Source: Methylopila sp. Yamaguchi (GTDB taxonomy: Bacteria > Pseudomonadota > Alphaproteobacteria > Rhizobiales > Methylopilaceae). Taken from it: 64,000 nt of DNA. The position numbers and the translations under genes were made by a program. This document shows, one piece after another, positions 18,265-28,224 of the stretch (position 1 is the first letter of the stretch; every line of letters starts with the position of its first letter). The notes beneath the pieces were generated by a model that saw only the letters and a program-made list of their open reading frames with translations, made no database searches and was not told where the DNA came from. The stretch lies in NCBI RefSeq assembly GCF_002897035.1, contig NZ_BAUX01000010.1, forward strand, positions 1-64,000, read 5' to 3'.

Positions 18265-19431
18265 ATGCGCGTCTATCTCGACCACAACGCCACCACCACG
18301 ACCCGCCCTGAAGCGATCGCCGCGATCGCCGAGACGCTCGCGACGGTCGGCAACCCGTCGTCGGTCCACGCCGATGGCCGCGGCAAGCGCCGGCTGGTGG
18401 AGGAGGCGCGGGCGAAGATCGCACGGCTCGTCGGCGCGCAGCCGTCCGGCGTCGTCTTCACCAGCGGTGGTACGGAAGCCTCGAACCTCGCTCTGTCGTC
18501 CTCGATCCGCGATCCGCGGGATCCGCGACCGGTGACGCGCCTGATCGCCTCGGCGATCGAACACCCCGCGGTCCTCGCCGGCGCCCGCTTTTCGGCGGAC
18601 GCCGTGACGATCGCGCCCGTGACGGCAGCGGGTCTGATCGACCTCGCCGCCTTGGAGCGCGCTCTTGCGGAGCACGCCGCCGCGCATCCCGGCAAGCGGG
18701 CGATCCTGGCCCTGATGCTCGCCAACAACGAGACAGGCGTGATCCAGCCGGTGGCGGACGCTGTCGCGCTCGCGAAGCGCTACGGCGCGCTGGTCCATGT
18801 CGACGCCGTTCAGGCGGTCGGCAAGATCCCGGTCGCTCTCGACGCGCTCGGCTGCGACTTCCTCGCCCTTGCGGCCCACAAGTTCGGCGGCCCGGCCGGC
18901 GTCGGCGCGCTCGTGCGCCGGGACGAAGGGATCCATGTGGACGAAGCCGTCGTGCGCGGCGGCGGACAGGAAAAGGGCTGGCGCGGCGGCACCGAGAACG
19001 TCGCCGGCATCGTCGGCCTCGGCGTCGCGGCTGAGGCGGCTGGCCGTGATCTCGAGGCTTTCGCCCGGCTGGCGGAACAGCGCGACCGTCTCGAGGCGGG
19101 GGTGAAGGCGCTCGGCCCGGTCACGATCTTCGGCGCGGAGGCGCCGCGGCTGCCCAACACCTCCTGCTTCGCCGACCCGCGGGTGTCGTCGTCGAGCGCG
19201 ATGATCGCGCTCGATCTCGCCGGCGTCTCGGTTTCGTCGGGGTCGGCCTGCTCGTCGGGGAAAGCGAAAGCGTCTCCGGTGCTTGACGCAATGGGAGTGA
19301 CGCACGATCTGTCGAACGGAATGCTACGCGCGAGCTTCGGCTGGTCCTCGGGACCGAACGACGCCGAAACGTTTCTCGCTGCTTGGTCCGGCATCGTCAA
19401 ACGCATCGTAGCTCATGCGAACGCGGCTTGA
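18265..19431 (+). CDS. Cysteine desulfurase (IscS/NifS type) of the SUF operon
   Basis: A PLP enzyme of 388 residues releasing sulfur from cysteine as a persulfide. PLP-lysine K206 is in AAHKFGGPAG and the catalytic cysteine C329 in SSGSACSSGK. It belongs to class I (IscS/NifS-like), distinct from SufS at 23378, so the operon has two desulfurases. This arrangement before sufB is typical in Rhizobiales. The start at 18265 (MRVYLDHNATTT) follows GGAGG. The promoter of the suf operon is probably in the divergent region 18070-18264. Confidence 0.92.
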   Translation: MRVYLDHNATTTTRPEAIAAIAETLATVGNPSSVHADGRGKRRLVEEARAKIARLVGAQPSGVVFTSGGTEASNLALSSSIRDPRDPRPVTRLIASAIEHPAVLAGARFSADAVTIAPVTAAGLIDLAALERALAEHAAAHPGKRAILALMLANNETGVIQPVADAVALAKRYGALVHVDAVQAVGKIPVALDALGCDFLALAAHKFGGPAGVGALVRRDEGIHVDEAVVRGGGQEKGWRGGTENVAGIVGLGVAAEAAGRDLEAFARLAEQRDRLEAGVKALGPVTIFGAEAPRLPNTSCFADPRVSSSSAMIALDLAGVSVSSGSACSSGKAKASPVLDAMGVTHDLSNGMLRASFGWSSGPNDAETFLAAWSGIVKRIVAHANAA

Positions 19432-19530
19432 CGGTGCGTCAATCGGCCTTCAGCAAGCGTCGCATTCCTGCTACTTAGACTCGTTCAAGCACCGCCTGGC
19501 CTCCCGCCGGACGGATGGGAGTGAAGAAAT

Positions 19531-21000
<1,470 letters not shown>

Positions 21001-21011
21001 GGTCTCGCGGC

Positions 21012-21119
21012 GTCATCCCGGCCGAGCGAAGCGAGAGCCGGGATCGTCTCCAGAACGGGACGTCATATTTTGGATAACGATCCCGGCTCGCGAGGCTCCG
21101 CCTCGCGTCCGGGAAGACG
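21012..21119. repeat. Compound palindromic repeat in the sufB-sufC gap
   Basis: Two GC-rich arms, ATCCCGGC/GCCGGGAT (21015-21044) and TCCCGG/CCGGGA with an inner CGCGAGG/CCTCGCG (21081-21114), face each other across an AT-richer centre around 21061-21075. The layout is like the elements at 17.1, 31.9 and 32.8 kb. It lies inside the suf operon, so its RNA would fold between sufB and sufC and could affect relative expression. Confidence 0.65.
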
Positions 21120-21139
21120 GATGTTGAAACGGGAAGACA

Positions 21140-21892
21140 ATGCTCTCGATCAAAAACCTCCACGCCTCCATCGAGGACAAGCCGATCCTGCGCGGGCTCG
21201 ACCTCGAGGTGAAACCGGGGGAGGTGCACGCGATCATGGGGCCGAACGGCTCGGGCAAGTCGACGCTGTCCTACGTGCTCGCCGGCAAGGACGACTACGA
21301 GGTGACCGAGGGTTCCGCGACACTCGACGGTCAGGACCTGTTCGCTCTGGCGGCCGACGAGCGCGCCGCGGCGGGCCTGTTCCTCGCCTTCCAGTACCCG
21401 TTGGAGATCCCCGGCGTCGCCACCATGACCTTCCTCAAGGCGGCGGTGAACGCGCAGCGGCGCGCTCGCGGCGAGGGCGACCTGCCGACCCCGCAGTTCA
21501 TGAAGCTCGTGCGGGAAAAAGCTGACGGCCTTGGCATTTCCAGCGACATGCTGAAGCGTGGACTCAACGTCGGCTTCTCCGGCGGCGAGAAGAAGCGCAA
21601 CGAAATTTTGCAGATGGCGCTGCTGGAGCCGAAGCTCTGCGTGCTCGACGAGACCGACTCCGGCCTCGACATTGACGCGCTGAAGGTCGTCTCCGAGGGC
21701 GTCAACGCGCTCCGGGCCAAGGACCGCGCGTTTGTCGTCATCACCCATTACCAGCGCCTGCTCGACCACATCGCGCCGGACGTGGTGCATGTGATGGCGA
21801 AGGGCCGCATCGTCCGCACCGGCGGACCGGAGCTCGCCCATGAGCTCGAAGCTCGCGGCTACGCCGATTACGTCGGCGAAGCCGCGGCGTGA
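21140..21892 (+). CDS. sufC: SUF system ATPase SufC
   Basis: A 250-residue ABC-type ATPase of the SufBC2D complex, cytosolic rather than a transporter. Walker A is GPNGSGKST (34-42), the signature FSGGEKKRNE, Walker B LCVLDETDSGLD, and the switch histidine in VITHYQR. The 139-base gap after sufB is occupied by a palindromic repeat. Confidence 0.97.
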   Translation: MLSIKNLHASIEDKPILRGLDLEVKPGEVHAIMGPNGSGKSTLSYVLAGKDDYEVTEGSATLDGQDLFALAADERAAAGLFLAFQYPLEIPGVATMTFLKAAVNAQRRARGEGDLPTPQFMKLVREKADGLGISSDMLKRGLNVGFSGGEKKRNEILQMALLEPKLCVLDETDSGLDIDALKVVSEGVNALRAKDRAFVVITHYQRLLDHIAPDVVHVMAKGRIVRTGGPELAHELEARGYADYVGEAAA

Positions 21893-21906
21893 GGAGCGAC
21901 GACACG

Positions 21907-23226
21907 ATGAACGCCGAAGTCCGCTCCATCCGCACCGCCGCCGAGACCGCCCTCTCCGAGATCTTCGCCTCGGCCTTCGCGGGGCTTCCGGGCGACGCGG
22001 CGGTCGCCGAGCGCCGCCGGACCGCCTTCGACGCCTTCAAGACCGCCGGCCTGCCGTCGCGGCGCGTCGAGGACTGGAAGTACACCGACCTGCGCGCTCT
22101 GATGCGCGACGCCAAGCCTGTCGCGGGCGCGCCCGACGGCGTGATGATCGCGGCGGCCCGTGGCGCGCTCGCGCCCTACGCCGCGATCGACGCCACCCGC
22201 GTGACCTTCGTCAACGGCCGCTTCGTCGAGGAGCTGTCGGACCTTGCGACGGCTGAGGGCGTGTCGGTGACGCTGCTCAAGGACACGCTCGCGACCGGAG
22301 CCGGCGTCGAGGCGCTGTCGGACGGCGTTTCGCCCGTCGGCAACGTCGCCGTCGCGCTTAACACGGCCTTCGTCGCCGACGGCGTCGTGGTCTCGGTCGC
22401 ACCCGGCGTGACCGCGTCGCGGCCGCTCCACGTCGCGAACATCCAGGCGGGCTCGGAGCACGCGGCCTACGGCAGGGTCGTGGCGAGGGTCGGAGAGGGC
22501 GGAAACGTCCTGCTGATCGAGAGTCACATCGGCGACGCCGGCGCCCACCAGACCAACAGCGTCGTCACCCTCGACGTCGCGGACGGCGCCCGCGCCGAGC
22601 TGGTCAAGATCCAGGACGAGAGCCTCGACACCCTGCATCTCGCCACTCTCGCCGTTCGCTTGGGCGCCAAGGCGGAGCTGAAGACCTTCGCGCTCGCCGC
22701 CGGCGCCCGGGCCGCGCGGCAGCAGATCTACGTCTCCTTCACCGGCGACGCCTCCACCGCGGAGATCCGCGGCGCAGGGTTCGCCGGCGCCTCGCGGCAC
22801 CTCGACACCACGCTGGTCGTCGAGCACGACGCGGTCGGCTGCGCCAGCCGCGAGCACTTCAAGACCGCGCTCGACGGCGAGGCCCGCTCGGTGTTCCAGG
22901 GCAAGATCGTGGTGAAGCCTGGCGCGCAGAAGACCGACGGCAAGATGATGGCGCAGGCCCTGCTGCTGTCGGAGGCGGCCGAGGCGGACGCCAAGCCGGA
23001 GCTCGAGATCTTCGCCGACGACGTGGTCTGCGGCCATGGCGCGACGGTCGGCGCGCTGGACGACGAGCTGCTGTTCTACCTGAAGTCCCGCGGCATCCCC
23101 CAGAAGGAAGCCGAGGCGCTGATGGTGCAGGCCTTCGTCGGCGAAGTGATCGAGACCATCGAGCATGAGGGTCTGCGCGAGCTCGTCACCCACCGCGCGC
23201 TCGCTTGGCTCACCGCCCGGACGTGA
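21907..23226 (+). CDS. sufD: Fe-S cluster assembly protein SufD
   Basis: The SufB paralogue of the scaffold, 439 residues. It has an N-terminal helical part with SRRVEDWKYTDLRAL, a beta-helix core, and the C-terminal signature GHGATVGALDDELLFYLKSRGI found in SufD. The start at 21907 (MNAEVRS) is 14 bases after the sufC stop. Confidence 0.95.
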   Translation: MNAEVRSIRTAAETALSEIFASAFAGLPGDAAVAERRRTAFDAFKTAGLPSRRVEDWKYTDLRALMRDAKPVAGAPDGVMIAAARGALAPYAAIDATRVTFVNGRFVEELSDLATAEGVSVTLLKDTLATGAGVEALSDGVSPVGNVAVALNTAFVADGVVVSVAPGVTASRPLHVANIQAGSEHAAYGRVVARVGEGGNVLLIESHIGDAGAHQTNSVVTLDVADGARAELVKIQDESLDTLHLATLAVRLGAKAELKTFALAAGARAARQQIYVSFTGDASTAEIRGAGFAGASRHLDTTLVVEHDAVGCASREHFKTALDGEARSVFQGKIVVKPGAQKTDGKMMAQALLLSEAAEADAKPELEIFADDVVCGHGATVGALDDELLFYLKSRGIPQKEAEALMVQAFVGEVIETIEHEGLRELVTHRALAWLTART

Positions 23227-23377
23227 GCCCCGACGCTTCCGCAGGGCGGCGTCGCGCTGTCGTCGGGCAACGGATCAGCGAGCGCTAGGGTTCATCGCCG
23301 TCGCAACATGGTCATGGCCGCCGACGCGTGTGGGCGCTGGGGCTTGTGATCTGACGCAAAACAGTTAGATCACTAGC

Positions 23378-24625
23378 ATGTCCCTCGCCCATATCGCTGA
23401 CGCGCCTTCCTACGACGTCGAACGCCTGCGCGCGGACTTTCCCGCGCTCGCGCTGACCGTCCACGGCAAGCCGCTCGCCTATCTCGACAACGGCGCTTCG
23501 GCGCAGAAGCCTGTCCAGGTGCTCGACCGCATGCGGCGCGCCTATGAGACGGAGTATTCGAACGTCCATCGCGGCCTGCATTACCTGGCGAACGCCGCGA
23601 CGGAAGCCTTTGAAGGCGGCCGCGAGAGCGTGCGCGCCTTCCTGAACGCCCCGTCGATCGACGACATCGTCTTCACGCGTTCCGCGACGGAGGCGATCAA
23701 TCTCGTCGCGAACGGCGTCGGCCTCGCCGGCATTAAGGAGGGCGACGAGATCGTCCTCACCATTATGGAGCATCACTCCAACATCGTGCCGTGGCATTTC
23801 CTGCGCGAGCGCCGCGGCGCGGTGCTGAAGTGGGTTCAGGTGCGCGAGGACGGCTCGTTCGACATCGAGGCCTTCGAGGCCGCGCTGACGGAGCGCACCA
23901 AGTTCGTCGCGGTCACCCACATGTCGAACGTGCTCGGCACCGTGGTGCCGGTGAAGGAGGTCTGCCGCCTGGCCCATGAGCGCGGCGTGCCCGTTCTCGT
24001 CGACGGCAGCCAGGGCGCGGTCCACCTCGCGCCGGACGTCCAGGACATTGACTGCGACTACTACGTGCTCACGGGCCACAAGGTCTACGGGCCCACGGGC
24101 ATCGGCGCGCTCTACGGCAAGACCGAGCGGCTCAGGGCGCTCGCGCCGTTCAACGGTGGCGGCGAGATGATCCGCGACGTGACGGAAGGCAACGTGACCT
24201 ACGGCGACCCGCCGCACAGGTTCGAGGCCGGCACGCCGCCCATCGTTCAGGCGATCGGCCTCGGCGCCGCGCTCGACTACATGCGGGCGGTGGGGCTCGA
24301 CGCCATCGCGGCCCATGAGGCCGCGCTCGGCGCCTATGCGCACGAGCGCCTCAGCCGGATCAACGCCGTCACGATCTTCGGCCACGCGCCGGGGAAGGGG
24401 GCGATCGTCGCCTTCAATCTTGAGGGCGCCCATGCCCACGACGTTGCGACGGTGCTCGACCGCTCGGGCGTCGCGGTGCGCGCCGGCACCCATTGCGCGC
24501 AGCCGCTGCTGCAGCGGCTCGGCGTCACGTCCACCTGCCGGGCCTCGTTCGCCCTTTACAACACGACCGACGAGATTGATCGTCTCGCGGAAGCGCTCAC
24601 GAAGGCGCGCGACCTGTTCGCGTGA
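23378..24625 (+). CDS. sufS: Cysteine desulfurase SufS
   Basis: A class II cysteine desulfurase of 415 residues. PLP-lysine K235 is in TGHKVYGPTG and the catalytic cysteine C373 in RAGTHCAQP, the SufS form. No SufE gene is seen in the window, so the sulfur acceptor is elsewhere or SufU/SufE-independent. The 151-base gap after sufD shows no clear element. Confidence 0.96.
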   Translation: MSLAHIADAPSYDVERLRADFPALALTVHGKPLAYLDNGASAQKPVQVLDRMRRAYETEYSNVHRGLHYLANAATEAFEGGRESVRAFLNAPSIDDIVFTRSATEAINLVANGVGLAGIKEGDEIVLTIMEHHSNIVPWHFLRERRGAVLKWVQVREDGSFDIEAFEAALTERTKFVAVTHMSNVLGTVVPVKEVCRLAHERGVPVLVDGSQGAVHLAPDVQDIDCDYYVLTGHKVYGPTGIGALYGKTERLRALAPFNGGGEMIRDVTEGNVTYGDPPHRFEAGTPPIVQAIGLGAALDYMRAVGLDAIAAHEAALGAYAHERLSRINAVTIFGHAPGKGAIVAFNLEGAHAHDVATVLDRSGVAVRAGTHCAQPLLQRLGVTSTCRASFALYNTTDEIDRLAEALTKARDLFA

Positions 24626-24639
24626 GGAAAGGCTCTGAC

Positions 24640-25011
24640 ATGAGCGATGCTGACGTCACCACGGCGCCTGCGCCGTCCGCCGCATCCGCCATCCCGCCGG
24701 AGGAGCTCGACCGTCTGACGGACGAGATCATCGGCGCGCTGAAGACCGTGTACGATCCTGAGATCCCGGTCGACATTTACGAACTCGGTCTCGTCTATCG
24801 CATCGACGTGTCCGACGACCGCGACATCGCGATCGATATGACGCTGACTGCGCCGGGTTGCCCCGTGGCGGGCGAGATGCCGGGCTGGGTTGAGAACGCG
24901 GTCAGCGCGGTGCCGGGCGTCGGCAAGGTGACGGTGACCATGGTGTTCGACCCGCCGTGGGACCAGAGCCGCATGTCCGATGAGGCCCGCGTCGCGCTCG
25001 ACATGTGGTGA
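24640..25011 (+). CDS. SUF system DUF59 protein (SufT-like)
   Basis: A 123-residue MIP18/DUF59-family protein, assisting Fe-S cluster maturation. The core reads TVYDPEIPVDIYELGLVYRI and LTAPGCPVAGEMPGWV, with the conserved cysteine in the second motif, and the tail VTMVFDPPWDQSRMSDEARVA's start is typical of the family. The ATG at 24640 with an AGGAAAGG stretch upstream is chosen; it starts 14 bases after sufS. Confidence 0.92.
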   Translation: MSDADVTTAPAPSAASAIPPEELDRLTDEIIGALKTVYDPEIPVDIYELGLVYRIDVSDDRDIAIDMTLTAPGCPVAGEMPGWVENAVSAVPGVGKVTVTMVFDPPWDQSRMSDEARVALDMW

Positions 25012-25017
25012 CGCCGC

Positions 25018-25452
25018 ATGGCGGACGATGGGAACGGCTCGCCTCGCATCGCCCGCGTCCTTGAGACGGCGCTCTACGTCGACGATCTCGTTCGCGCCTC
25101 GCACTTCTATGATCATCTGTTCGGCTTCTCTAAGCTCTTCGCCGACGCGCGGCTGATCGCCTATGACGTCGGCGGGGAAAGCGTGCTTCTGCTCTTCGCG
25201 CGCGGCGCGAGCGTGACCACCCAAACGCTGCCGGGCGGCGAAATCCCTGCTCACGACGGCTCCGGCGCGCTGCACATGGCGTTTGCGATCGACCGCGACG
25301 AGCTTGCCCCGTGGGAGGACCGGCTCGGCGCCGGAGGGATCGCCATCGAAGGCCGGGTGGAATGGCCCCGCGGGGGGGTGAGCCTCTATTTCCGTGATCC
25401 GGACCGGAACCTGCTGGAGCTCGCCACGCCGGGGCTCTGGAAAAGCTACTGA
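25018..25452 (+). CDS. VOC-family (glyoxalase/bleomycin-resistance/dioxygenase fold) protein
   Basis: A 144-residue protein of the vicinal oxygen chelate superfamily: two beta-alpha-beta-beta-beta modules, with ETALYVDDLVRASHFYDHLFGF at the start, GALHMAFAID in the middle and SLYFRDPDRNLLELATPGLW at the end. The metal-ligand pattern includes H in LHMAFAI and E in LLELATPG. Function unknown; a dioxygenase or detoxification enzyme is as likely as a Fe-S role. It lies 6 bases after sufT and 112 before sufA. Confidence 0.83.
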   Translation: MADDGNGSPRIARVLETALYVDDLVRASHFYDHLFGFSKLFADARLIAYDVGGESVLLLFARGASVTTQTLPGGEIPAHDGSGALHMAFAIDRDELAPWEDRLGAGGIAIEGRVEWPRGGVSLYFRDPDRNLLELATPGLWKSY

Positions 25453-25564
25453 AGCGCGCTCAAGCCGGCATGAGCTCAAGGCGTCCGCTGCTCTTCATTT
25501 CGAATGCGCGAAGGCTTATCTTCCGGACCAACGGAAAGCCCGCCGCTACCGGAGCTTCAAGATC

Positions 25565-25951
25565 ATGGCCGCTGCCCGACCCAGGCCCAAGGTGATGACG
25601 TTGACCGACCGCGCAGCCCAGCGCGTGCGCACGATCATCGAACGTTCGGAGACGCCGCTCGCGGGCCTGCGCATCGGCGTCAAGACCGGCGGCTGCGCCG
25701 GCATGGAGTACACGATGGCCTACGCCGCCGAGGCCGGCGCCCTTGACGAGATCGTCGAGGACAAGGGCGTCAAGGTGATGATCGATCCCAAGGCGATCCT
25801 GTACCTGCTCGGGACCGAAATGGACTTCGTGACCGAGAAGCTCACCCAGCGTTTCGTGTTCAACAACCCCAATCAGACCTCCGCCTGCGGTTGCGGCGAG
25901 TCGGTCGCCATTACGCCCGCGCTGCCCGAGAGCTACGTCTCCGCGAACTGA
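25565..25951 (+). CDS. sufA: A-type Fe-S carrier protein SufA
   Basis: A 128-residue A-type carrier passing clusters from SufBCD to apo-proteins. The three conserved cysteines are in TGGCAGMEY and in SACGCGESV near the C-terminus. The start at 25565 (MAAARPRPKV) is selected on family length; the frame continues upstream through the VOC gene region but is not protein-like. It ends in TGATG, overlapping the next start. Confidence 0.95.
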   Translation: MAAARPRPKVMTLTDRAAQRVRTIIERSETPLAGLRIGVKTGGCAGMEYTMAYAAEAGALDEIVEDKGVKVMIDPKAILYLLGTEMDFVTEKLTQRFVFNNPNQTSACGCGESVAITPALPESYVSAN

Positions 25952-26313
25952 TGGCCCTCGAGGCGGACGAGGCGGCGGAGCTCTTTCGCAAGCTGGGACC
26001 GGTCCAGGTGCGCCGGATGTTCGGGGGTGTGGGCGTGTACCACGCGGGCGCAATGTTCGCGCTCGAGGCTGCCGGCACGCTGTACCTCAAGGCGGATCCC
26101 GCCGCCGCCGACGCTTTCCGTTCGGAGGGCTGCGAGCCGTTCTCCTACGAGACCACGACCGGACGGCGGACCATCACATCGTTCTGGCGGGCGCCTGAGC
26201 GGTTGATGGACGAGCCGGACGAACTCGCCCTGTGGGCGCGCCGCTCGGTCGCGATCGCCCTGGCGAAGAAAGACGCTGCGAAGCCGCGGCGACGGAAGGG
26301 AGCCCGCTCATGA
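25951..26313 (+). CDS. TfoX/Sxy N-terminal domain protein
   Basis: A 120-residue protein of the TfoX_N family: ELFRKLGPVQVRRMFGGVGVYHAG, then LYLKADPAAADAF and SFWRAPERLMDEPDEL. Stand-alone TfoX_N proteins lack the C-terminal half of the competence regulator Sxy and have no known role. Its ATG overlaps the sufA stop and its stop overlaps the next ATG, so translation is coupled across sufA, this gene and tenA. Confidence 0.88.
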   Translation: MALEADEAAELFRKLGPVQVRRMFGGVGVYHAGAMFALEAAGTLYLKADPAAADAFRSEGCEPFSYETTTGRRTITSFWRAPERLMDEPDELALWARRSVAIALAKKDAAKPRRRKGARS

Positions 26314-26975
26314 CTCTCTTTGAGCGGCTCAAAGCCGACGCCGCCGCGGAGTGGCGCTCCTACGTGGACCACGATTTCGTCCGCGCCCTGGGGGACGGCT
26401 CGCTGCCGGAGGCGGCGTTCCGCAGCTATCTCGTCCAAGATTACTTGTTCCTCATCCAGTTCGCCCGCGCCTACGGCCTCGCCGTCTACAAGGGCGGGCG
26501 GCTGTCCGACATGCGCGCGGCCGCGGCCACGCTTCACGCCATCCTCGATGTCGAGATGGACCTGCACGTCCGCGTCTGCGCCCAGTGGGGACTGACGGAG
26601 AGGGACCTTGAAGCGGCGGAGGAGGGCGGGGCCTGCGTGGCCTACACGCGCTTCGTGCTCGACGCCGGGCTGCGCGGGGACCTGTTGGACCTGCTGACGG
26701 CTCTCAGCCCCTGCGTCGTGGGCTACGCGGAGATCGGCGCGGCCTTGGCCCGAGGCGGCGTGGCGGCGGACAATCCTTACCGCTCCTGGATCGAGGAGTA
26801 CGCCGGCTCCGCCTATCAGCAGATCGCCGAGAGCGCGCGCGCGACGCTCGACCGTCTCGGCGAGGAGCGGCTGACGCTGACGCGCTACGCCGAGCTCGCA
26901 AAGCTCTTCGCCGCGGCGTCGCGGCTGGAGGCCGCATTCTGGCAGGCAGGCTTGGACGCAGCGGCGGCCCGCTGA
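26310..26975 (+). CDS. tenA: TenA-family thiaminase II (thiamine salvage)
   Basis: A 221-residue all-helical TenA/PqqC-fold protein. The catalytic cysteine C135 (SPCVVGY) is at the same number as in Bacillus TenA, with D44 in YLVQDYLFL. It hydrolyses aminopyrimidine products of thiamine breakdown for reuse. ATGA overlap with the preceding gene. No other thiamine gene is nearby; the link with SUF may lie in the Fe-S enzyme ThiC, which is inference. Confidence 0.85.
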   Translation: MTLFERLKADAAAEWRSYVDHDFVRALGDGSLPEAAFRSYLVQDYLFLIQFARAYGLAVYKGGRLSDMRAAAATLHAILDVEMDLHVRVCAQWGLTERDLEAAEEGGACVAYTRFVLDAGLRGDLLDLLTALSPCVVGYAEIGAALARGGVAADNPYRSWIEEYAGSAYQQIAESARATLDRLGEERLTLTRYAELAKLFAAASRLEAAFWQAGLDAAAAR

Positions 26976-27111
26976 GCGCCGGGCGTTGGCGCAGATCTGG
27001 GTTGCGCGCGGATGTCCCGACGCGGCCTCCCGCCAGGAACAGGGCGACCTATCTCGCACTCCAAGGTTCGCGGCCGACGAGCCGCGGCCCAGCAAAAGAC
27101 CGGAGCCTTTG

Positions 27112-28224
27112 ATGACCGACACCCTCGACCCGCTCTTCCAGCCGCTGAAGGCGGGCGCCCTCAACCTTCGCAACCGCATTGTGATGGCGCCGCTGACGCG
27201 ATCGCGCGCCGACCACAAGACGCTCGCGCCCCGGCAGATCAACGCCGACTACTATGGCCAGCGGGCGAGCGCCGGCATGATCATCGCGGAGGCGACCCAG
27301 ATCATGCCCGAGGGCCAGGGCTACGCCTGGACGCCGGGCATCTACTCCGACGAGCAGATCGCGGGCTGGAAGCTCGTCACGGACGCCGTCCACGCCAAGG
27401 GCGGCACGATCGTGCTGCAGCTTTGGCACGTGGGGCGCATCTCGCACCGCGACCTGCAGCCCGGCGGCAAGCTTCCCGTCGCGCCCTCGGCGGTGAAGCC
27501 CGAGGGGAAGGCCTTTACCGAGACCGGCTTCAAGGATCTCGAGACGCCTCGGGCGCTGGAGCTCGACGAAATCCCCGGCATCGTCGCCCAGTACGGTCAG
27601 GCCTCGAAGAACGCCATCGCCGCCGGGTTCGACGGCGTCGAGGTGCACGGCGCGAACGGGTATCTGCTGGACCAGTTCCTGCGCGACAAGACCAACCTGC
27701 GCACTGACGCCTACGGCGGATCGATACCGAACCGCGCTCGGTTCCTGCTGGAGGCGACCCAGGCCGCGGTGGACGCAATCGGCAAGGAGCGCGTCGGCAT
27801 CCGCCTGTCGCCGGTCAGCCCGGCCAACGACTGCGCCGACTCGAATCCCGAACCGCTGTTCACCTACGTGACGGAAAAGCTCTCGGAGATGGGCCTGGCC
27901 TTCCTCCACGTGATCGAAGGCGAGACCCGCGGCTCGCGCGCGCCCGAGGGCGCCTTCGACCTCTCGGTGCTGCGAAAGGCCTTCAAAGGCGTCTACATCG
28001 GCAACAACGGCTACGATCCGAAGCTCGCGGCGGCGCGCGTGGCGAACGGCGAAGTCGACGCTGTCGCTTTCGGCCGGCCGTTCATCGCGAACCCGGACCT
28101 CGTGGAGCGGATCCGCGACGGGGCGCCGCTGGCGCAGCCGGACGAGGCCACGTTCTACGGCGGCGACGCGAAAGGCTACGTGGACTACCCGACCTACCGC
28201 GAAGCGGACGCGAAGGTGGCCTGA
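27112..28224 (+). CDS. Alkene reductase, Old Yellow Enzyme family (NemA-like)
   Basis: A 370-residue FMN-dependent ene-reductase with NADPH as donor, acting on activated alkenes or nitroesters. It has the N-terminal LFQPLKAGALNLRNRIVMAPLTR, the substrate/FMN loop HGANGYLLDQFLRDKTN, YGGSIPNRARF, and the FGRPFIANPDL FMN-phosphate site. Start at 27112 (MTDTLDPLF). The last 31 bases overlap the 3' end of the convergent GGDEF gene. Confidence 0.94.
   Translation: MTDTLDPLFQPLKAGALNLRNRIVMAPLTRSRADHKTLAPRQINADYYGQRASAGMIIAEATQIMPEGQGYAWTPGIYSDEQIAGWKLVTDAVHAKGGTIVLQLWHVGRISHRDLQPGGKLPVAPSAVKPEGKAFTETGFKDLETPRALELDEIPGIVAQYGQASKNAIAAGFDGVEVHGANGYLLDQFLRDKTNLRTDAYGGSIPNRARFLLEATQAAVDAIGKERVGIRLSPVSPANDCADSNPEPLFTYVTEKLSEMGLAFLHVIEGETRGSRAPEGAFDLSVLRKAFKGVYIGNNGYDPKLAAARVANGEVDAVAFGRPFIANPDLVERIRDGAPLAQPDEATFYGGDAKGYVDYPTYREADAKVA

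Noticed and set aside
19470-19496. Irr/ICE-like motif (TTAGA-N4-TTCAA) upstream of sufB
   Set aside because: The second half does not fit TTCTAA and a match of this quality is expected by chance.
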